Shown: positions 12,017-22,836, counted from the stretch's first letter. The stretch: 64,000 nucleotides of DNA from Siphonodentalium dalli (GCA_032622095.1 CP136069.1:205770750-205834749); one strand, 5' to 3'. The notes: generated by a model from the sequence alone, not told the origin. Made by a program: numbers and translations.

Positions 12017-12108
12017 TCAAAGCATTGAAAACCCTCCTTGGAATGTGATACTGGCATCCTTCCCTGTTGGCAGCAACTCCACCGCCCACAGACTCGCATC
12101 ATAGTACA
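12017..12108 (-). CDS. exon 6 (last) of JmjC/cupin_8-like membrane protein gene
   Basis: The acceptor is TTTTTCTTCAACAG at the 12109 boundary. The exon supplies two bases (TG) that complete a Leu codon with the last base of exon 5, then 29 codons and TGA (92 nt). It encodes residues 310-338, reading YYDASLWAVELL and then DASITFQGGFSML. After exon 5's L-N-A-G-D-A this gives AGDALYYDASLWAVELL. That corresponds to the cupin_8 pattern of a Gly-Asp turn, a short strand, a Trp-rich stretch and a last beta strand. The position where active JmjC/cupin_8 hydroxylases usually have the distal metal-binding His appears to be Ala here. This reading comes from motif comparison only. Confidence 0.8.
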
Positions 12109-12780
12109 CTGTTGAAGAAAAATATAAGCCATATGTGATAATTATACCGGTACAGAATAACCATATGCAATTTGGACACAAACCTTTCTCAACCAAATAA
12201 CGTTTAAGGCGACCACGATTCAACCGTAAGTAAGAAGTTTTCCGTCGTGGGTAGTTAGCTGAATATCAAGCACTGTTTGATTTCATCTGCGAAATCGTGC
12301 ATAGTGTATCCTTCGTTACACCAACTTGGGATGGAAATATCGTAGGGTTAACCATCGATTACGATTTCCTCACAAGCCACGAAATCGCAATCGTGTGAAC
12401 AGACTATCCACGTACTGTTGGGCCCGATACCTCCACATACGATTGAATCGTGGTCGTCTGAAAATTCACTAACCGCCTACATACACGTAGTCTCAATGGT
12501 TACATAAATATTCACTAACCGCCTATACATGCACGTAGTCTCAATGGCTACATAAATATTCATGCAAAACTTGTGTTTGGTGATTCTGAGGGGTGGGGGG
12601 TGCAGTTGGAATTTCCCAAACGGAGATCCTCTAGACTACGTCCCTGCATGCACGTAGTCTCCATGCATGGTTACATGAGGTGACTCCGTTGATATTGAAC
12701 ACACTTGGTGACAAAATTTGGTGACAAATCGGACTGTAGATCTTTAATATATTGTATTGGCCTTCAACCTAATATGATGT

Positions 12781-13500
12781 AACACTTACATGCATCTCCC
12801 GCATTCAACACGACTCGAAGCGATTGACATTCCCGGATACAGTTTTCTGGTACTCTGAGGAACACTTACATGCATCTCCCGCATTCAACACGACTCGAAG
12901 CGACTGACATTCCCGGATACAGTTTTCTGGTACTCTGAGGAACACTTACATGCATCTCCCGCATTCAACACGACTCGAAGCGACTGACATTCCCGGATAC
13001 AGTTTTCTGGTACTCTGAGGAACACTTACATGCATCTCCCGCATTCAACACGACTCGAAGCGACTGACATTCCCGGATACAGTTTTCTGGTACTCTGAGG
13101 AACACTTACATGCATCTCCCGCATTCAACACGACTCGAAGCGATTGACATTCCCGGATACAGTTTTCTGGTACTCTGAGGAACATTTACATGCATCTCCC
13201 GCATTCAACACGACTCGAAGCGATTGACATTCCCGGATACAGTTTTCTGGTACTCTGAGGAACACTTACATGCATCTCCCGCATTCAACACGACTCGAAG
13301 CGATTGACATTCCCGGATACAGTTTTCTGGTACTCTGAGGAACACTTACATGCATCTCCCGCATTCAACACGACTCGAAGCGACTGACATTCCCGGATAC
13401 AGTTTTCTGGTACTCTGAGGAACACTTACATGCATCTCCCGCATTCAACACGACTCGAAGCGATTGACATTCCCGGATACAGTTTTCTGGTACTCTGAGG
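12781..13500. repeat. 80-bp tandem array derived from exon 5 and its splice donor, 9 copies
   Basis: Units start at 12781, 12861, 12941, 13021, 13101, 13181, 13261, 13341 and 13421. On the minus strand each reads TTCCTCAGAGTACCAGAAAA, then the rest of exon 5, and ends GATGCATGTAAGTG. So each unit is the last ~72 bp of the exon plus an intact GTAAGT donor. Copies differ mainly by a C/T at one position. The junction at 13501-13532 repeats a little more of the exon (GGAAAGAGAACAGTG), which marks the duplication breakpoint. The array lies wholly inside intron 5. Reading through from the true exon hits a stop at the first copy. Confidence 0.95.
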
Positions 13501-13532
13501 AACACTGTTCTCTTTCCGTATATAAGACTTAC

Positions 13533-13662
13533 GTGCATCTCCCGCATTCAACACGACTCGAAGCGACTGACATTCCCGGATACAGTTTTCTGGTACTCTG
13601 AGGAACACTGTTCTCTTTCCATAACTCTGAATCAACCAGCTTCCTTCGAAGTGACCTTGCTT
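13533..13662 (-). CDS. exon 5 of JmjC/cupin_8-like membrane protein gene
   Basis: The acceptor is TTTTCTCAATCGTCTTCCAG at the 13663 boundary and the donor is GTAAGT (13532-13527). The exon is 130 nt, phase 0 in and phase 1 out, coding residues 266-308. It reads HFEGSWLIQSYGKRTVFLRV, then C-I-R-E-C, then LRVVLNAGDA. In cupin_8/JmjC proteins an H-x-D/E, a hydrophobic strand and G-x-K-R followed by a strand and Pro form the core. H269-F-E271 and G280-K-R282 fit this order. The two Cys (292 and 296) suggest a disulfide on the luminal side. The end of this exon and its donor have been copied nine times just downstream. Confidence 0.85.
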
Positions 13663-13851
13663 CTGGAAGACGATTGAGAAAATTATAAATACATTAACTC
13701 ATCAAACAATATTTTTACAACTAGAAATGTGATGTTCGCTTTGATTATATCAAGTGGACGAAGATGGGAGTCACACATAGATTAGGCGATCCTCCTAATC
13801 CAACTCCATGCAGGGTTTATCTCCCTTGTTCAATCGGTAAGACCGCTGCTA

Positions 13852-14621
13852 TGCCTGCGAAATTTCCCCCACATTCGGTGGACTTCCGTGATATTAATAT
13901 ATATACTAAGTGAACCATGATATTAAGATGTATACTGAGTGAACCATGATATTAATATATATACTGAGTGAACCATGATATTAATATATATACTGAGTGA
14001 ACCATGATATTAATATATATACTGAGTGAACCATGATATTAATATATATACTAAGTGAACCATGATATTAATATATATACTGAGTGAACCATGATATTAA
14101 TATATATACTGAGTGAACCATGATATTAATATATATACTGAGTGAACCATGATATTAATATATATACTGAGTGAACCATGATATTAATATATATACTGAG
14201 TGAACCATGATATTAATATATATACTGAGTGAACCATGATATTAATATATATACTGAGTGAACCATGATATTAATATATATACTGAGTGAACCATGATAT
14301 TAATATATATACTGAGTGAACCATGATATTAATATATATACTGAGTGAACCATGATATTAATATATATACTGAGTGAACCATGATATTAATATATATACT
14401 GAGTGAACCATGATATTAATATATATACTGAGTGAACCATGATATTAATATATATACTGAGTGAACCATGATATTAATATATATACTGAGTGAACCATGA
14501 TATTAATATATATACTGAGTGAACCATGATATTAATATATATACTGAGTGAACCATGATATACCTGCGAACTGTTCCCCACATTCGGTGGACTTCCGCGA
14601 TATTAATATATATACTAAGTC
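13852..14621. repeat. 29-bp tandem array (~23 copies) with a 60-bp flanking duplication
   Basis: The unit is GTGAACCATGATATTAATAT plus ATATACTGA, running from 13889 to 14560. The sequence just left (13852-13912, through CCCACATTCGGTGGACTTCC) is repeated just right (14559-14620). A larger block was thus duplicated and its edge then expanded. The array lies in intron 4 of the six-exon gene. Confidence 0.95.
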
Positions 14622-15591
14622 AACAGAGCAACACGTTGCCCTTATTGAGCTCACAATATAGAACACAATTCGTGTAATTTCGTACCTTAAGTTTGGAAAG
14701 TCCCAATAGAACCAAAGAACTGTATTGCAAAACGGTGTGATTTGGATCTCCAATTATTTTATCAACACAAAAATCTAAACGCACATGGACGACATTCTCA
14801 CGACAACACGCATGGCAAGTAAAAAACAATAGTTCTATTTGCTGCAATTGCAGTCGGTGACAGAATCAGAAAGGAAGTATGACTGGTGCGCTTTGTTAGA
14901 GATTGCCTCCTAAACATGATCACAGGCAATCCTTGAAATAGTGTGTCTGTCATTTGCTGAATTGTGGCCCCAGATGGTGAATGAGACACAAGCACGCACG
15001 CACGCAGCCACGCAGACACGAAGGCACGCACGCGAGTAGGCACACACACATTCGAATTTATATACAAGAAAACCATATAGTCAGAAATGGTAACGCTCTC
15101 ACGATCATATTATTAGGCATACATAAAATATATTGGTTTCATGACTGTACCACTTCAGAAGTCCGTTAAAACAATTAATCTTACAAACTATTATAACAAC
15201 TACGGCTTAACACCGACTGTTTCTCAGTCACCACACCAGAAAGCCTCTAAATGCGGACGAAAAATCTACTAATCGGATTAAATTCACCCACGATATTTCA
15301 ACTGAGACGTACGTCACCAGTAATGTTAGCTGTTATATTATGCGTTGTGTTCCCGCAATAAAATTGTCAAGATTGGCCCAGCCGTTGTTCACATCTAAAG
15401 GTCGAAAGCAATTAACGTGGTCATAAAAGTTTCATACTCCAATAATGAGACATCCGCGAAGATATACCCGCGAAGATACATTCGCGAATACATACATCCT
15501 GCAAAAAGTGTAACCGTTACGCAATATAGCCAGTATGTTTATAATCACAATCATTACATAGGTCCTATGACATAGCCAGATCAGCCTGTCA

Positions 15592-16306
15592 CAAGGCATC
15601 GATCACATTCGTAGCCAGCTTTTTAAATCGACCACAAATGTAGCCAGCTTTTCTGTGGTGATCACATTTGTAGCCAGCTTTTCATATTCATGCGAGCCTC
15701 AATGAACAAGATTATGTTAATCTCATTGTTCTGAGTTGATGGATGACAACCAACTTGAATTTTAATTTGATATTAGTTCATCTAGTAATCTAACGTTTCT
15801 GATCAATGTCGTTAGAATGCTCGAATTATATTCCAATATAAGTTTATTGTTAACCTCCTCAATTTAGGAGATTTAACGCTTTACCCAACATAATGGCCCC
15901 GTGCCAATGCATTCTCTTATATATGCGAGTCGACCATATGTCGCCTCGCATATATAAGAGAATGCATTGGCTTAACACATTAAAAATTATAAAATTGTTA
16001 AAGAATGTAAGAAAAAATGGTAAAAAGTGTTAAAAAAAGATTTTTTTTAGGCCAATGCATTCTCTTATATATGCGAGGCGACCTATGGTCGACTCGCATA
16101 TATAAGAAAATGCATTGGCACAGGGCATAACTGTAACTATCACAATGTGGTCAAGGAGCCGGTTCCAATGATATCCATATTTGTATGGTTCTATTGAGAC
16201 AGACCGAAGATATTTTAGGCTGTTGAAGCTTTATTTGGCCGGTTTTGGCCGTTTTGTTGGGTAAAGGGTTAAAAAGCTGGCTACGAATGTGACCGGAGCC
16301 TTGTGA
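15592..16306. mobile_element. outer foldback element split by a TTAA MITE
   Basis: The stretch at 15592-15632 (ACAAGGC, CACATTCGTAGCCAGCTTTT) recurs inverted at 16270-16306 (AAAAGCTGGCTACGAATGTG, GCCTTGTGAC). A family-A MITE (15873-16272) ends exactly beside the right arm. An older inverted-end element was thus apparently invaded by the MITE. More copies of 'gtagccagctttt' follow the left arm at about 15646-15682. Confidence 0.6.
15873..16272. mobile_element. piggyBac-like MITE, family A, copy 1
   Basis: It is bounded by TTAA, with ends TTAACGCTTTACCCAACA and TTGTTGGGTAAAGGGTTAA. The body has no transposase. It encloses both 69-bp palindromes of the palindrome-ended element (15903-15971 and 16051-16119). 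A specific right arm then runs CATAACTGTAACTATCACAA ... CCGTTTTGTTGGG. The same asymmetric layout is seen at 32937-33392, and inverted at 28373-28706. Position: intron 4. Confidence 0.9.
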
Positions 16307-16440
16307 CAATGACCCCATCGGCGTCAGTGCACACCCTAGAGGACGTAATTAAGATACTAGTATATATTATAAGCTGTACTCACGAGAGTTAAGTAGGGAG
16401 AGTTCGGACCGTCGATGATCAGTATCTTTTCTAGAGTTAC

Positions 16441-16519
16441 CTCCGATTGTTTGCGGATGAAGGTTGGTCGTGGATACAACATCCGCAAGGCGGCGCTGGT
16501 TGAAAGACGTTTGCTCTCC
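16441..16519 (-). CDS. exon 4 of JmjC/cupin_8-like membrane protein gene
   Basis: The acceptor is TTTAACTCCTCCTTATGCAG and the donor is GAG|GTAACT. The exon is 79 nt: one base completes the Trp codon begun in exon 3, then 26 codons follow, ending in phase 0. It encodes ESKRLSTSAALRMLYPRPTF, then IRKQSE (residues 240-265). The exon is too short to stand out as an open frame. It was found by looking for the sequence that restores phase between exons 3 and 5. The Y-P-R-P turn preceding the next strand is compatible with the cupin_8 fold. The exact phase fit on both sides is the main support. Confidence 0.75.
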
Positions 16520-16819
16520 CTGCATAAGGAGGAGTTAAATGCAATATACCAATGAGATTCAATGATTTATTCTAGATTGATCAATTATAAAATAAAGGTA
16601 AATAACACAACCACTAATATTTTATCTATAATTATCATTATAGCTAACCGTTGAATTCATTCAAAAACCTCAGAAACATGAAATTCAAGCAAAATTCTAA
16701 TTCCATTTTCTCTGTTAATAACGTGGCAATTTAAATTTTAACGGTGTTTAAAAAAAAAAAAAAGTTAGGTGTTTTAACTAAGCTAACTTAGTGATTTGAT
16801 GATAACGTGTACGTGTTTA

Positions 16820-17304
16820 AAGGTACTCAATCCGATAAAACTCCTCTCAATTACTATTTCAATGGCTTCGGGGGTCAAAAATATTTGATTCGAGTCGAGG
16901 AAGCCACCCATCAAAGCTCAGATTTTTTAGATATCGATTTTAGAAATCTATTATTTTTCATTATCGGGAATACTTTCTGGCCCAGAACACAGTCAAATTT
17001 GCGTTATTGTTACCACTTGATTTTAGAGTTATCCATCCTTGTCTGTTTGAATAGTGTTTTGGTGTACACAACTCGAGCAGGTTACGGCAGTTGAAGGCAA
17101 TTATTAGTACTCATCTCGAGAAAATAACAAATTTCAAAAATCAATATCTAATAACTCTGAGCTTTGTTTGATGGGTTCCTCGACTCAAATCAAATATTTT
17201 TTACCCCAAAAGCCAAAGAAATAGTAATATAGGACCCTCTGATCGGATTATTGTTGTTGGAATCTGTTGAGATGGGGACCCTCTGATCGGATTGAGTACC
17301 TTTA
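16820..17304. mobile_element. foldback MITE with ~150-bp inverted ends and TA target site
   Basis: The ends AAGGTACTCAATCCGAT and ATCGGATTGAGTACCTT are flanked by TA on both sides. The inverted arms, about 16820-16960 and 17138-17304, share long blocks (for example CAAATATTTGATTCGAGTCG against CGACTCAAATCAAATATTTT) with internal duplications in the right arm. It is non-coding and lies in intron 3. A TA target suggests a Tc1/mariner-type source, but the family is not identified. Confidence 0.7.
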
Positions 17305-17394
17305 ATTTATATATGAATTTGTTTACAGTCGGTCAAAAGCTTTCCAGAGGTTGTGTTTGTAAAATGTTGTTACTCCGACTTTAAAAAAATTATC

Positions 17395-18490
17395 TTATCT
17401 TATCCTATCTCATCTCATCTCACCTCACCTCACCTCACCTCACATCACCTCACGTCTTTGTCTATAATAGCAGATGAGGCCACGCAAAATGAGATCCTCA
17501 AAGGGTTGAAGTTGGTGATGCTAGCCCCTTATGCCCATATGACCTAAATTCTCCGCTTGTGGACCTCATTCTGCAAATGTTCTCAGGCCTGGTACCACCG
17601 ACCTCATGAGCCCCCCCCCCCCTGGTACCACAGACCTCATGAGCCCCCCCCCCTGGTACACACCGACCTCATTGAGGCCCCCCTGGTACACACCGATCTC
17701 ATTGAGCCCCCCCCCCGGTACCACCGAACCCATTGAGGCTCCCCCTGGTACCACCGACATCATTGAGGCCCCCCGGTACCACCGACCTCATTGAGGCCCC
17801 CCCTGGTACCGCCGAACTCATTGAGCCCCCCCCCCTGGTACCACCGAACTCATTGAGGCCCCCCCCCCCCGGTACCACCGACCTCATTGAGGCCCCCCTG
17901 GTACCCCCCGAACTCATTGAGCCCCCCCCCTGGTACCACCGAACTCATTGAGGCTCCTCATTCTGCAAATGTTCTCAGGCCTGGTACCACCGACCTCATG
18001 AGCGCCCCCTGGTACCACCGACCTCATGAGCCCCCCCCGGTACACACCGAACCCATTGAGGCTCCCCCTGGTACCACCGACATCATTGAGGCCCCCCTGG
18101 TACCGCCGAACTCATTGAGCCCCCCCCCCCCTGGTACCACCGAACTCATTGAGGCCCCCCGGTACCACCGACCTCATTGAGGCCCCCCTGGTACCCCCCG
18201 AACTCATTGAGCCCCCCCCCTGGTACCCACCGAACTCATTGAGGCTCTCCCTGGTACCACCGAACTCATTGAGGCCCCCCCCTGGTACACACCGACCTCA
18301 TTGAGGCCCCCCCTGGTACCACCGAACTCATTGAGGCCCCCCTGGTACCGCCGAACTCATTGAGGCCCCCCTGGTACCACCGAACTCATTGAGGCCCCCC
18401 CCCGGTACCACCGAACTCATTGAGCCCCCCCGGTACCACCGAACTCATTGAGCCCCCCCCCCCGGTACCACCGAACTCATTGAGGCACTT
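17395..18490. repeat. C-rich ~30-bp minisatellite (CCCCCTGGTACCACCGAACTCATTGAGG)
   Basis: About 30 variable units run from 17583. Each has a run of 5-12 C, GGTACCACC or GGTACACACC, then GACCTCATTGAG or GAACTCATTGAG. The variable C-run length changes the frame, so proline-rich open frames on either strand are artefacts. A (CTCAC)n-type tract precedes it at 17400-17452. The array lies in intron 3. Confidence 0.95.
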
Positions 18491-19059
18491 TAATCCTTTT
18501 TTTTATTATATAAAATACTCATAAGGCAGAAACCTGTTCAAAATTAGGCCGTAACAACGCTGAACAGATCTGACAATATTGTTGTTTGAAATGGTTAGAA
18601 GGAACTAAATAAGTAGAATTACGTCTCTTTCGTTTTTACAGGGATATCTCGAATACGAGTTAAAAAAATTCTGGCACGCGATTGGCGTATAATATTTCAA
18701 TAATATTTACAAATTTAAAAGATATAATACATATGGCATGTATAAATGTGGTTATCCCTAGTCTGAAGTGCGTTGACGGGAGAATAAGGCAGGGAATTTG
18801 TTTTCATCAGCAGTTCAAATTTTGTGCAAAAAGTGGGGTAGTGTGGAAAACGCCTGTTGTAAAATTGAAAAAGGCGTGGTCAGGATAGTACTCATACATG
18901 GAAAAGATGCGCGAAGGGTTGGGCTTCACGAAATTTACAATTTCGTGCAATTCGTATGTAGCAAATTTAGTGGGCGGGGCCAAACATTAACACTGAGGCC
19001 TAAGGAAAACATTTGGTTCCTTCTAACCAAATCGGCCCTCCTTTGTAACATCGATAACA
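18491..19059. other. intronic stretch, no exon recognised
   Basis: This lies inside intron 3 of the six-exon gene. Short plus-strand open frames here match nothing recognised. Parts resemble the ~215-bp repeat that follows. Confidence 0.35.
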
Positions 19060-20290
19060 ATGTTAGATCAAAGAGAAATAACTCTATTATATATAATGCT
19101 TGTAGATGCCAGGTAGATATAATTTGACTTTTTGAAGAAAATATTGGGTGCGAAGGGATTTGTTAAACTGATATTGGATAATATATTGTTGAATATATCC
19201 TAAACAGCGCTAAACAGATCTGATCGTTGTTTGAAATCGGCCATCCTTTCTGCAACAGCGCTAACATTGTTAGACCAAAGAGAAATAACTCTATAATATA
19301 TATTGTGTGTAGATGACGGGTTACAATACACCAAATGATTTAAATTGGCCTCAGTGTTAACAAATCTCGCTGGCCTGTATTCGCAGGAAAGATTTGACCC
19401 TGCACCAGTATTTAAAATTAAAGAACGTCATTTTAGACACACGGAAATGTGCCCAAAAGTACTTGTAAACGTGGTGGATCACACTGCAGCTTGACAAACG
19501 TCACACTACCCTTAAAATTGAGAAAATCACATCGAAAAAAACACAAACACCTCCCATAAATTATTCGCCATTTTCACAGCCATAACCGTTTACCATGTGG
19601 TTATATTTGATGTTTCTCGACGGGAAACACTTTTGTGCATTTTTTCGTGCACTTTTCATCCATGTATCATTGACCATTCAGCTGCCAGAATTATTTATGC
19701 TGATCCTAGCTTGGGGGTGCCAGGGGAAATCACTCTACTAATTTGTATTTGGTGTATAGAAACCTATGCCAGATAGATATAATTTGACTTTTTGGAGAAA
19801 ATATTGGGTGCGAAGGGATTTGTTAAACTGTATTGGCTAATGTATTGTTGAAAATATCCTAAACAGCGCTAAACAGACTTGATCGTTGTTTGAAATCGGC
19901 CCTCCCTTGAAGTCCCTTCTGCAACAGCGCTAACATTGTTAGACCAAAGAGAAATAACTCTATAATATATATTGTGTGTAGATGCCAGATAGATATAATT
20001 TGACTTTTTGGAGAAAATATTGGGTGCGAAGGGATTTGTTAAACTGTTATTGGATAATATATTGTTGAAAATATCCTAAACAGCGCTAAACAGATCTGAT
20101 CGTTGTTTGAAATCGGCCCTCCCTTGAAGTCCCTTCCGCAACAGAGCTAACATTGTTAGACCAAAGAGAAATAACTCTATAATATATAGTGTGTAGATGC
20201 CAGATAGATATAATTTGACTTTTTGGGGAAAATATTGGGTGCGAAGGGATTTATTAAAATGTCATTGGATAATATATTGTGGAATATATC
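19060..20290. repeat. ~215-bp tandem/interspersed repeat copied from the start of intron 3
   Basis: Anchor GATATAATTTGACTTTTTG occurs near 19114, 19776, 19991 and 20208. Anchor GACCAAAGAGAAATAACTCT occurs near 19270, 19942 and 20159, and a variant occurs near 19065. Spacing is about 214-217 bp in the right-hand part. The repeat's 'ttggataatatattgttgaaaatatcct' block matches the sequence directly after the exon-3 donor (20294 downwards). The array thus abuts the splice site. Confidence 0.85.
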
Positions 20291-20294
20291 CTAC

Positions 20295-20479
20295 CATTGC
20301 GAATGGAAACCGTTCGTCGATTTTATTTTGTCGAAGGATCCTTTCTGAAACATATCATTGAGGGTGCGTAGGGACTTGTTATTCGATTGGAAGTTGTATG
20401 TGTTGGAGTCGAATCGTTCTGGGTCGCCTTTGTACATCTCTATTAGGTCATCAAAGGTTACATTCTTCTTGGTGTAATT
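20295..20479 (-). CDS. exon 3 of JmjC/cupin_8-like membrane protein gene
   Basis: The acceptor is GCGGGTCTTATTTCAG at the 20480 boundary and the donor is GTAGGA (20294). The exon is 185 nt: phase 0 in, phase 2 out (61 codons plus TG, completed to Trp by exon 4). Residues 178-238 begin NYTKKNVTFDDLIEMYKGDP and end in FHSQ. Joined to exon 2 this gives RPGVIRNYT. That resembles the 'kPvVirn' strand that opens cupin_8/JmjC_2 domains, followed by helical segments. N-Y-T and N-K-S are possible N-glycosylation sites, in line with a luminal location. The palindrome-ended MITE at 20533-20920 sits about 50 bp upstream of the acceptor. Confidence 0.85.
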
Positions 20480-20532
20480 CTGAAATAAGACCCGCCATAT
20501 CAAATCCAGTCGTAAGTCGGGATTTTTTTTTA

Positions 20533-20920
20533 CCCTGTGCCAATGCATTCTCTTATATATGCGAGTCGACCATAGGTCGAGTCGACCATAGGTCGCCTCG
20601 CATATAGAAGAGAATGCATTGGCCTAACAATTTTTTTCATTTTTTAAAAATAAATGTTTCTTACAATTTTTAGGACATAAAATAAAAAAACACCCATTAC
20701 CCTGCAGGGAGCCCCACACATATATAGAAGCATATAGAAGAGTGTCGTCTGCTCATGTTTGTCTGGGGCTCTGTATGGGTGAAATTATAAAATTGTTAAA
20801 GAATACAAGACAAAATTATTAAAATTGTAAAAAATTGTTAGGCCGGCCAATGCATTCTCTTATATATGCGAGGCGACCTATGGTCGACTCGCATATATAA
20901 GAGAATGCATTGGCACAGGG
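20533..20920. mobile_element. palindrome-ended MITE, free-standing copy
   Basis: The ends are TACCCTGTGCC and GGCACAGGGTA, so the likely target is TA. Each end carries the palindrome: 20539-20623 (85 bp, with a 16-bp internal duplication at its centre) and 20846-20914 (69 bp), in inverted orientation. The AT-rich core (AACAATTTTT / AAAATTGTTA) contains a further nested foldback. There is no coding capacity. It lies in intron 2. Confidence 0.85.
20691..20781. mobile_element. 91-bp foldback nested in the MITE core
   Basis: CACCCATTACCCTGCAGGGA / GCCCCACAC pairs with GTCTGGGGCTCTGTATGGGTG across a short loop. It is absent from the cores of the other copies, so it is an insertion. Confidence 0.6.
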
Positions 20921-21339
20921 TAAATATGTCTATATCTTCCCATAACTAGTTTTACAATGTTTCCGGTGTTACAAAATAATAAATATATATCAACCGAAGA
21001 CACCTGTTCGGAAACGCTTCTATAAATTAATATTTATTTTATTTCGAATTTCCTGTACATGCATAATACATACAATGAATTGCGACATGTTTAGGGGCTA
21101 TTTTCTTTTTAGAATAGATCGGCCTTGAAACTTCCGGCGAAAGGCAGATAGAGATCGAGTTCTCTCTCCCCTTGCTATGCCCAAAAGGTTCCGCGGGCTT
21201 CAGAACGCATGGTCCCTGTATACTTGTATATTTTGAACCATCATTTATCAGAAAAAACTGCATTATTACATTAGTTTTATAACAGTTTAGAAAACAATCG
21301 ATTTAAATAAAATAATCTGAATAAATATTTTTAATTTAT

Positions 21340-21770
21340 TTATAATAATCCCCAAAAAAAAAATCCAAAAATCCAAACCCTGTTCACAAGATCCCTTAAA
21401 ATCCCATTTAATTTTCGAGTCACCGATTATGTATTTTATAATGCCTTAATATACGGTTTTAATAACAATCTATGGCATAAAATATGATTAAAATAATATA
21501 ATTCATCGCCGTTTGGAACGTCTGTCTCAGAAGGTGCCGAGAATACAACAAAATTCAAACTAAGATATAGAGTCAATCCCCTTTCCATTAAAAATAATAG
21601 ACTTTGCAGTACAGTCCAGATGAAACTTAAGCACATAAACACGTCGGTATCGCAACAAAAACATCATTGTTCACAGTTTATTACACCGGACAAGTTGATA
21701 ATATAATGTTTTGGAGCTTCATCTTTCAAATGGTATATAATATGGCATATAATTTACATAATGTGATACT
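21340..21770 (+). mobile_element. family-C TIR element, copy 2
   Basis: It shares 'cagtacagtccagatgaaacttaagcac', 'acatcattgttcacagttta' and 'atggtatataatatg' with 10205-10626 and with the reverse complement of 37192-37650. It is non-coding and lies in intron 2 just downstream of exon 2. Confidence 0.55.
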
Positions 21771-21788
21771 ATATGACTAGTTGCTCAC

Positions 21789-21937
21789 CCTGATGACACC
21801 GGGCCGGTCATCTCTCATTGGTCGAGTTGAGTTTGCTGGTTGTTCGATCACCTTCCTTATATGGTTGCACACCTGACAGTCCATGTCGCCAGGGTTGAAC
21901 ACTGGATTATCCACGAGGCATTCAGAATCATACAATT
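21789..21937 (-). CDS. exon 2 of JmjC/cupin_8-like membrane protein gene
   Basis: The acceptor is ATGTTTGGATTTCCAG and the donor is AGG|GTGAGC. The exon is 149 nt. Two bases (AA) complete a Glu codon with the final G of exon 1, then 49 codons follow, ending in phase 0. It encodes residues 128-177: ELYDSECLVDNPVFNPGDMD, then C-Q-V-C, then RDDRPGVIR. The Cys-rich start (C134, C148, C151) follows directly after the membrane-proximal segment of exon 1. The upstream in-frame TACLNYMxGF stretch is intronic repeat, not protein. Confidence 0.85.
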
Positions 21938-21943
21938 CTGGAA

Positions 21944-22042
21944 ATCCAAACATATAATTCAGGCATGCAGTGTGAAAACCAGACATATAATTCAGGCATG
22001 CAGTGTGAAAACCAAACATATAATTCAGACATGCAGTGTTCA
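21944..22042. repeat. 33-bp tandem repeat, 3 copies, at the 3' end of intron 1
   Basis: Units with CATATAATTCAGGCATGCAG start at 21951, 21984 and 22017. On the minus strand the array ends at the exon-2 acceptor, and each unit carries a decayed version of its pyrimidine stretch (TTTGGTTTTCAC against TTTGGATTTCCAG). Confidence 0.9.
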
Positions 22043-22836
22043 CATGGGTATTACACGCATGGTGAGTATATAATCGGGATTGTCATTTTAACCGAGAGAG
22101 TTGCTCGCTCTGGTCAGAGTGACACGGGTGGGAAGTCTTTGTTGCGGTGGGGGTATATCAAACGTTAAATTTTGTGAAAAATATTCGAATAAAAAGAAAT
22201 TAAAAAGAGAGAAAAAAGTCGTTTAAAAAGATATATTTTAAATCAATTCAACGAAGTCTCCTAGACGCCTACAAATGGTATTATGTCTTCTCTGATCACA
22301 TGAATTTCTGTTGACTTCTACTCAGAATTATTATATTTATCAAAATTCACGGAATACCACCTATTGATAAATTTTAAATAATGTCAGAGCTGTACATATA
22401 CGACAGTATAGTTGTACAATGATAAGAGTATTTCTGTATAGTTACAATATTACCAAGGTATTATTACAATATCACATAGGGAACATATCCATATACATAT
22501 ACAAAATATGAACCCATTCTGTATTATGGTTCTGGAGAAGAATTGTTAACGGATGGACGAGTAGACTGACGGTTAGACGGACGGGTGGACGGACGACCGT
22601 CGGTGAATGATGACTATAGCCCACCCTAGACTTCGTCTAAATAGACCAGGTTTTGAACTTGGGTTTAGATATTTTCAAACTTGTTTCGCTTTATCATAGC
22701 CATTTCCCCCAAACTTTGTGTTATTGCCTCGAAATCCAGCTGTGACCCTTCTAAAATTAATACAACAAAATAAAAATAAATGTTCCTGGACCCCTGTGGT
22801 TTAGTTGTTACATTTATTAATCAATTTGATTAGTTT
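22043..22836. other. intron 1 of the six-exon gene
   Basis: No exon was seen. An ACGG-type stretch lies at about 22555-22605. The intron as a whole spans 21938-22883. Confidence 0.5.

Noticed and set aside
14686-14841. A 52-codon minus-strand frame in intron 4 with good acceptor and donor, phase 0 to 0
   Set aside because: It could be a cassette exon, but its sequence (CHACCRENVVHVRLDF and so on) does not fit between exons 4 and 5 of the cupin-like domain, and the gene reads through without it. Left out pending RNA evidence.
17566-18180. Proline/glycine-rich frames on both strands
   Set aside because: They are produced by the C-rich minisatellite with variable C-runs that break every frame.
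21039-21263. Minus-strand frame with QGPCVLKPAEPFG in intron 2 as an extra exon
   Set aside because: Has an acceptor-like CAG but no donor in matching phase; exon 2 joins exon 3 directly with a sensible protein sequence.
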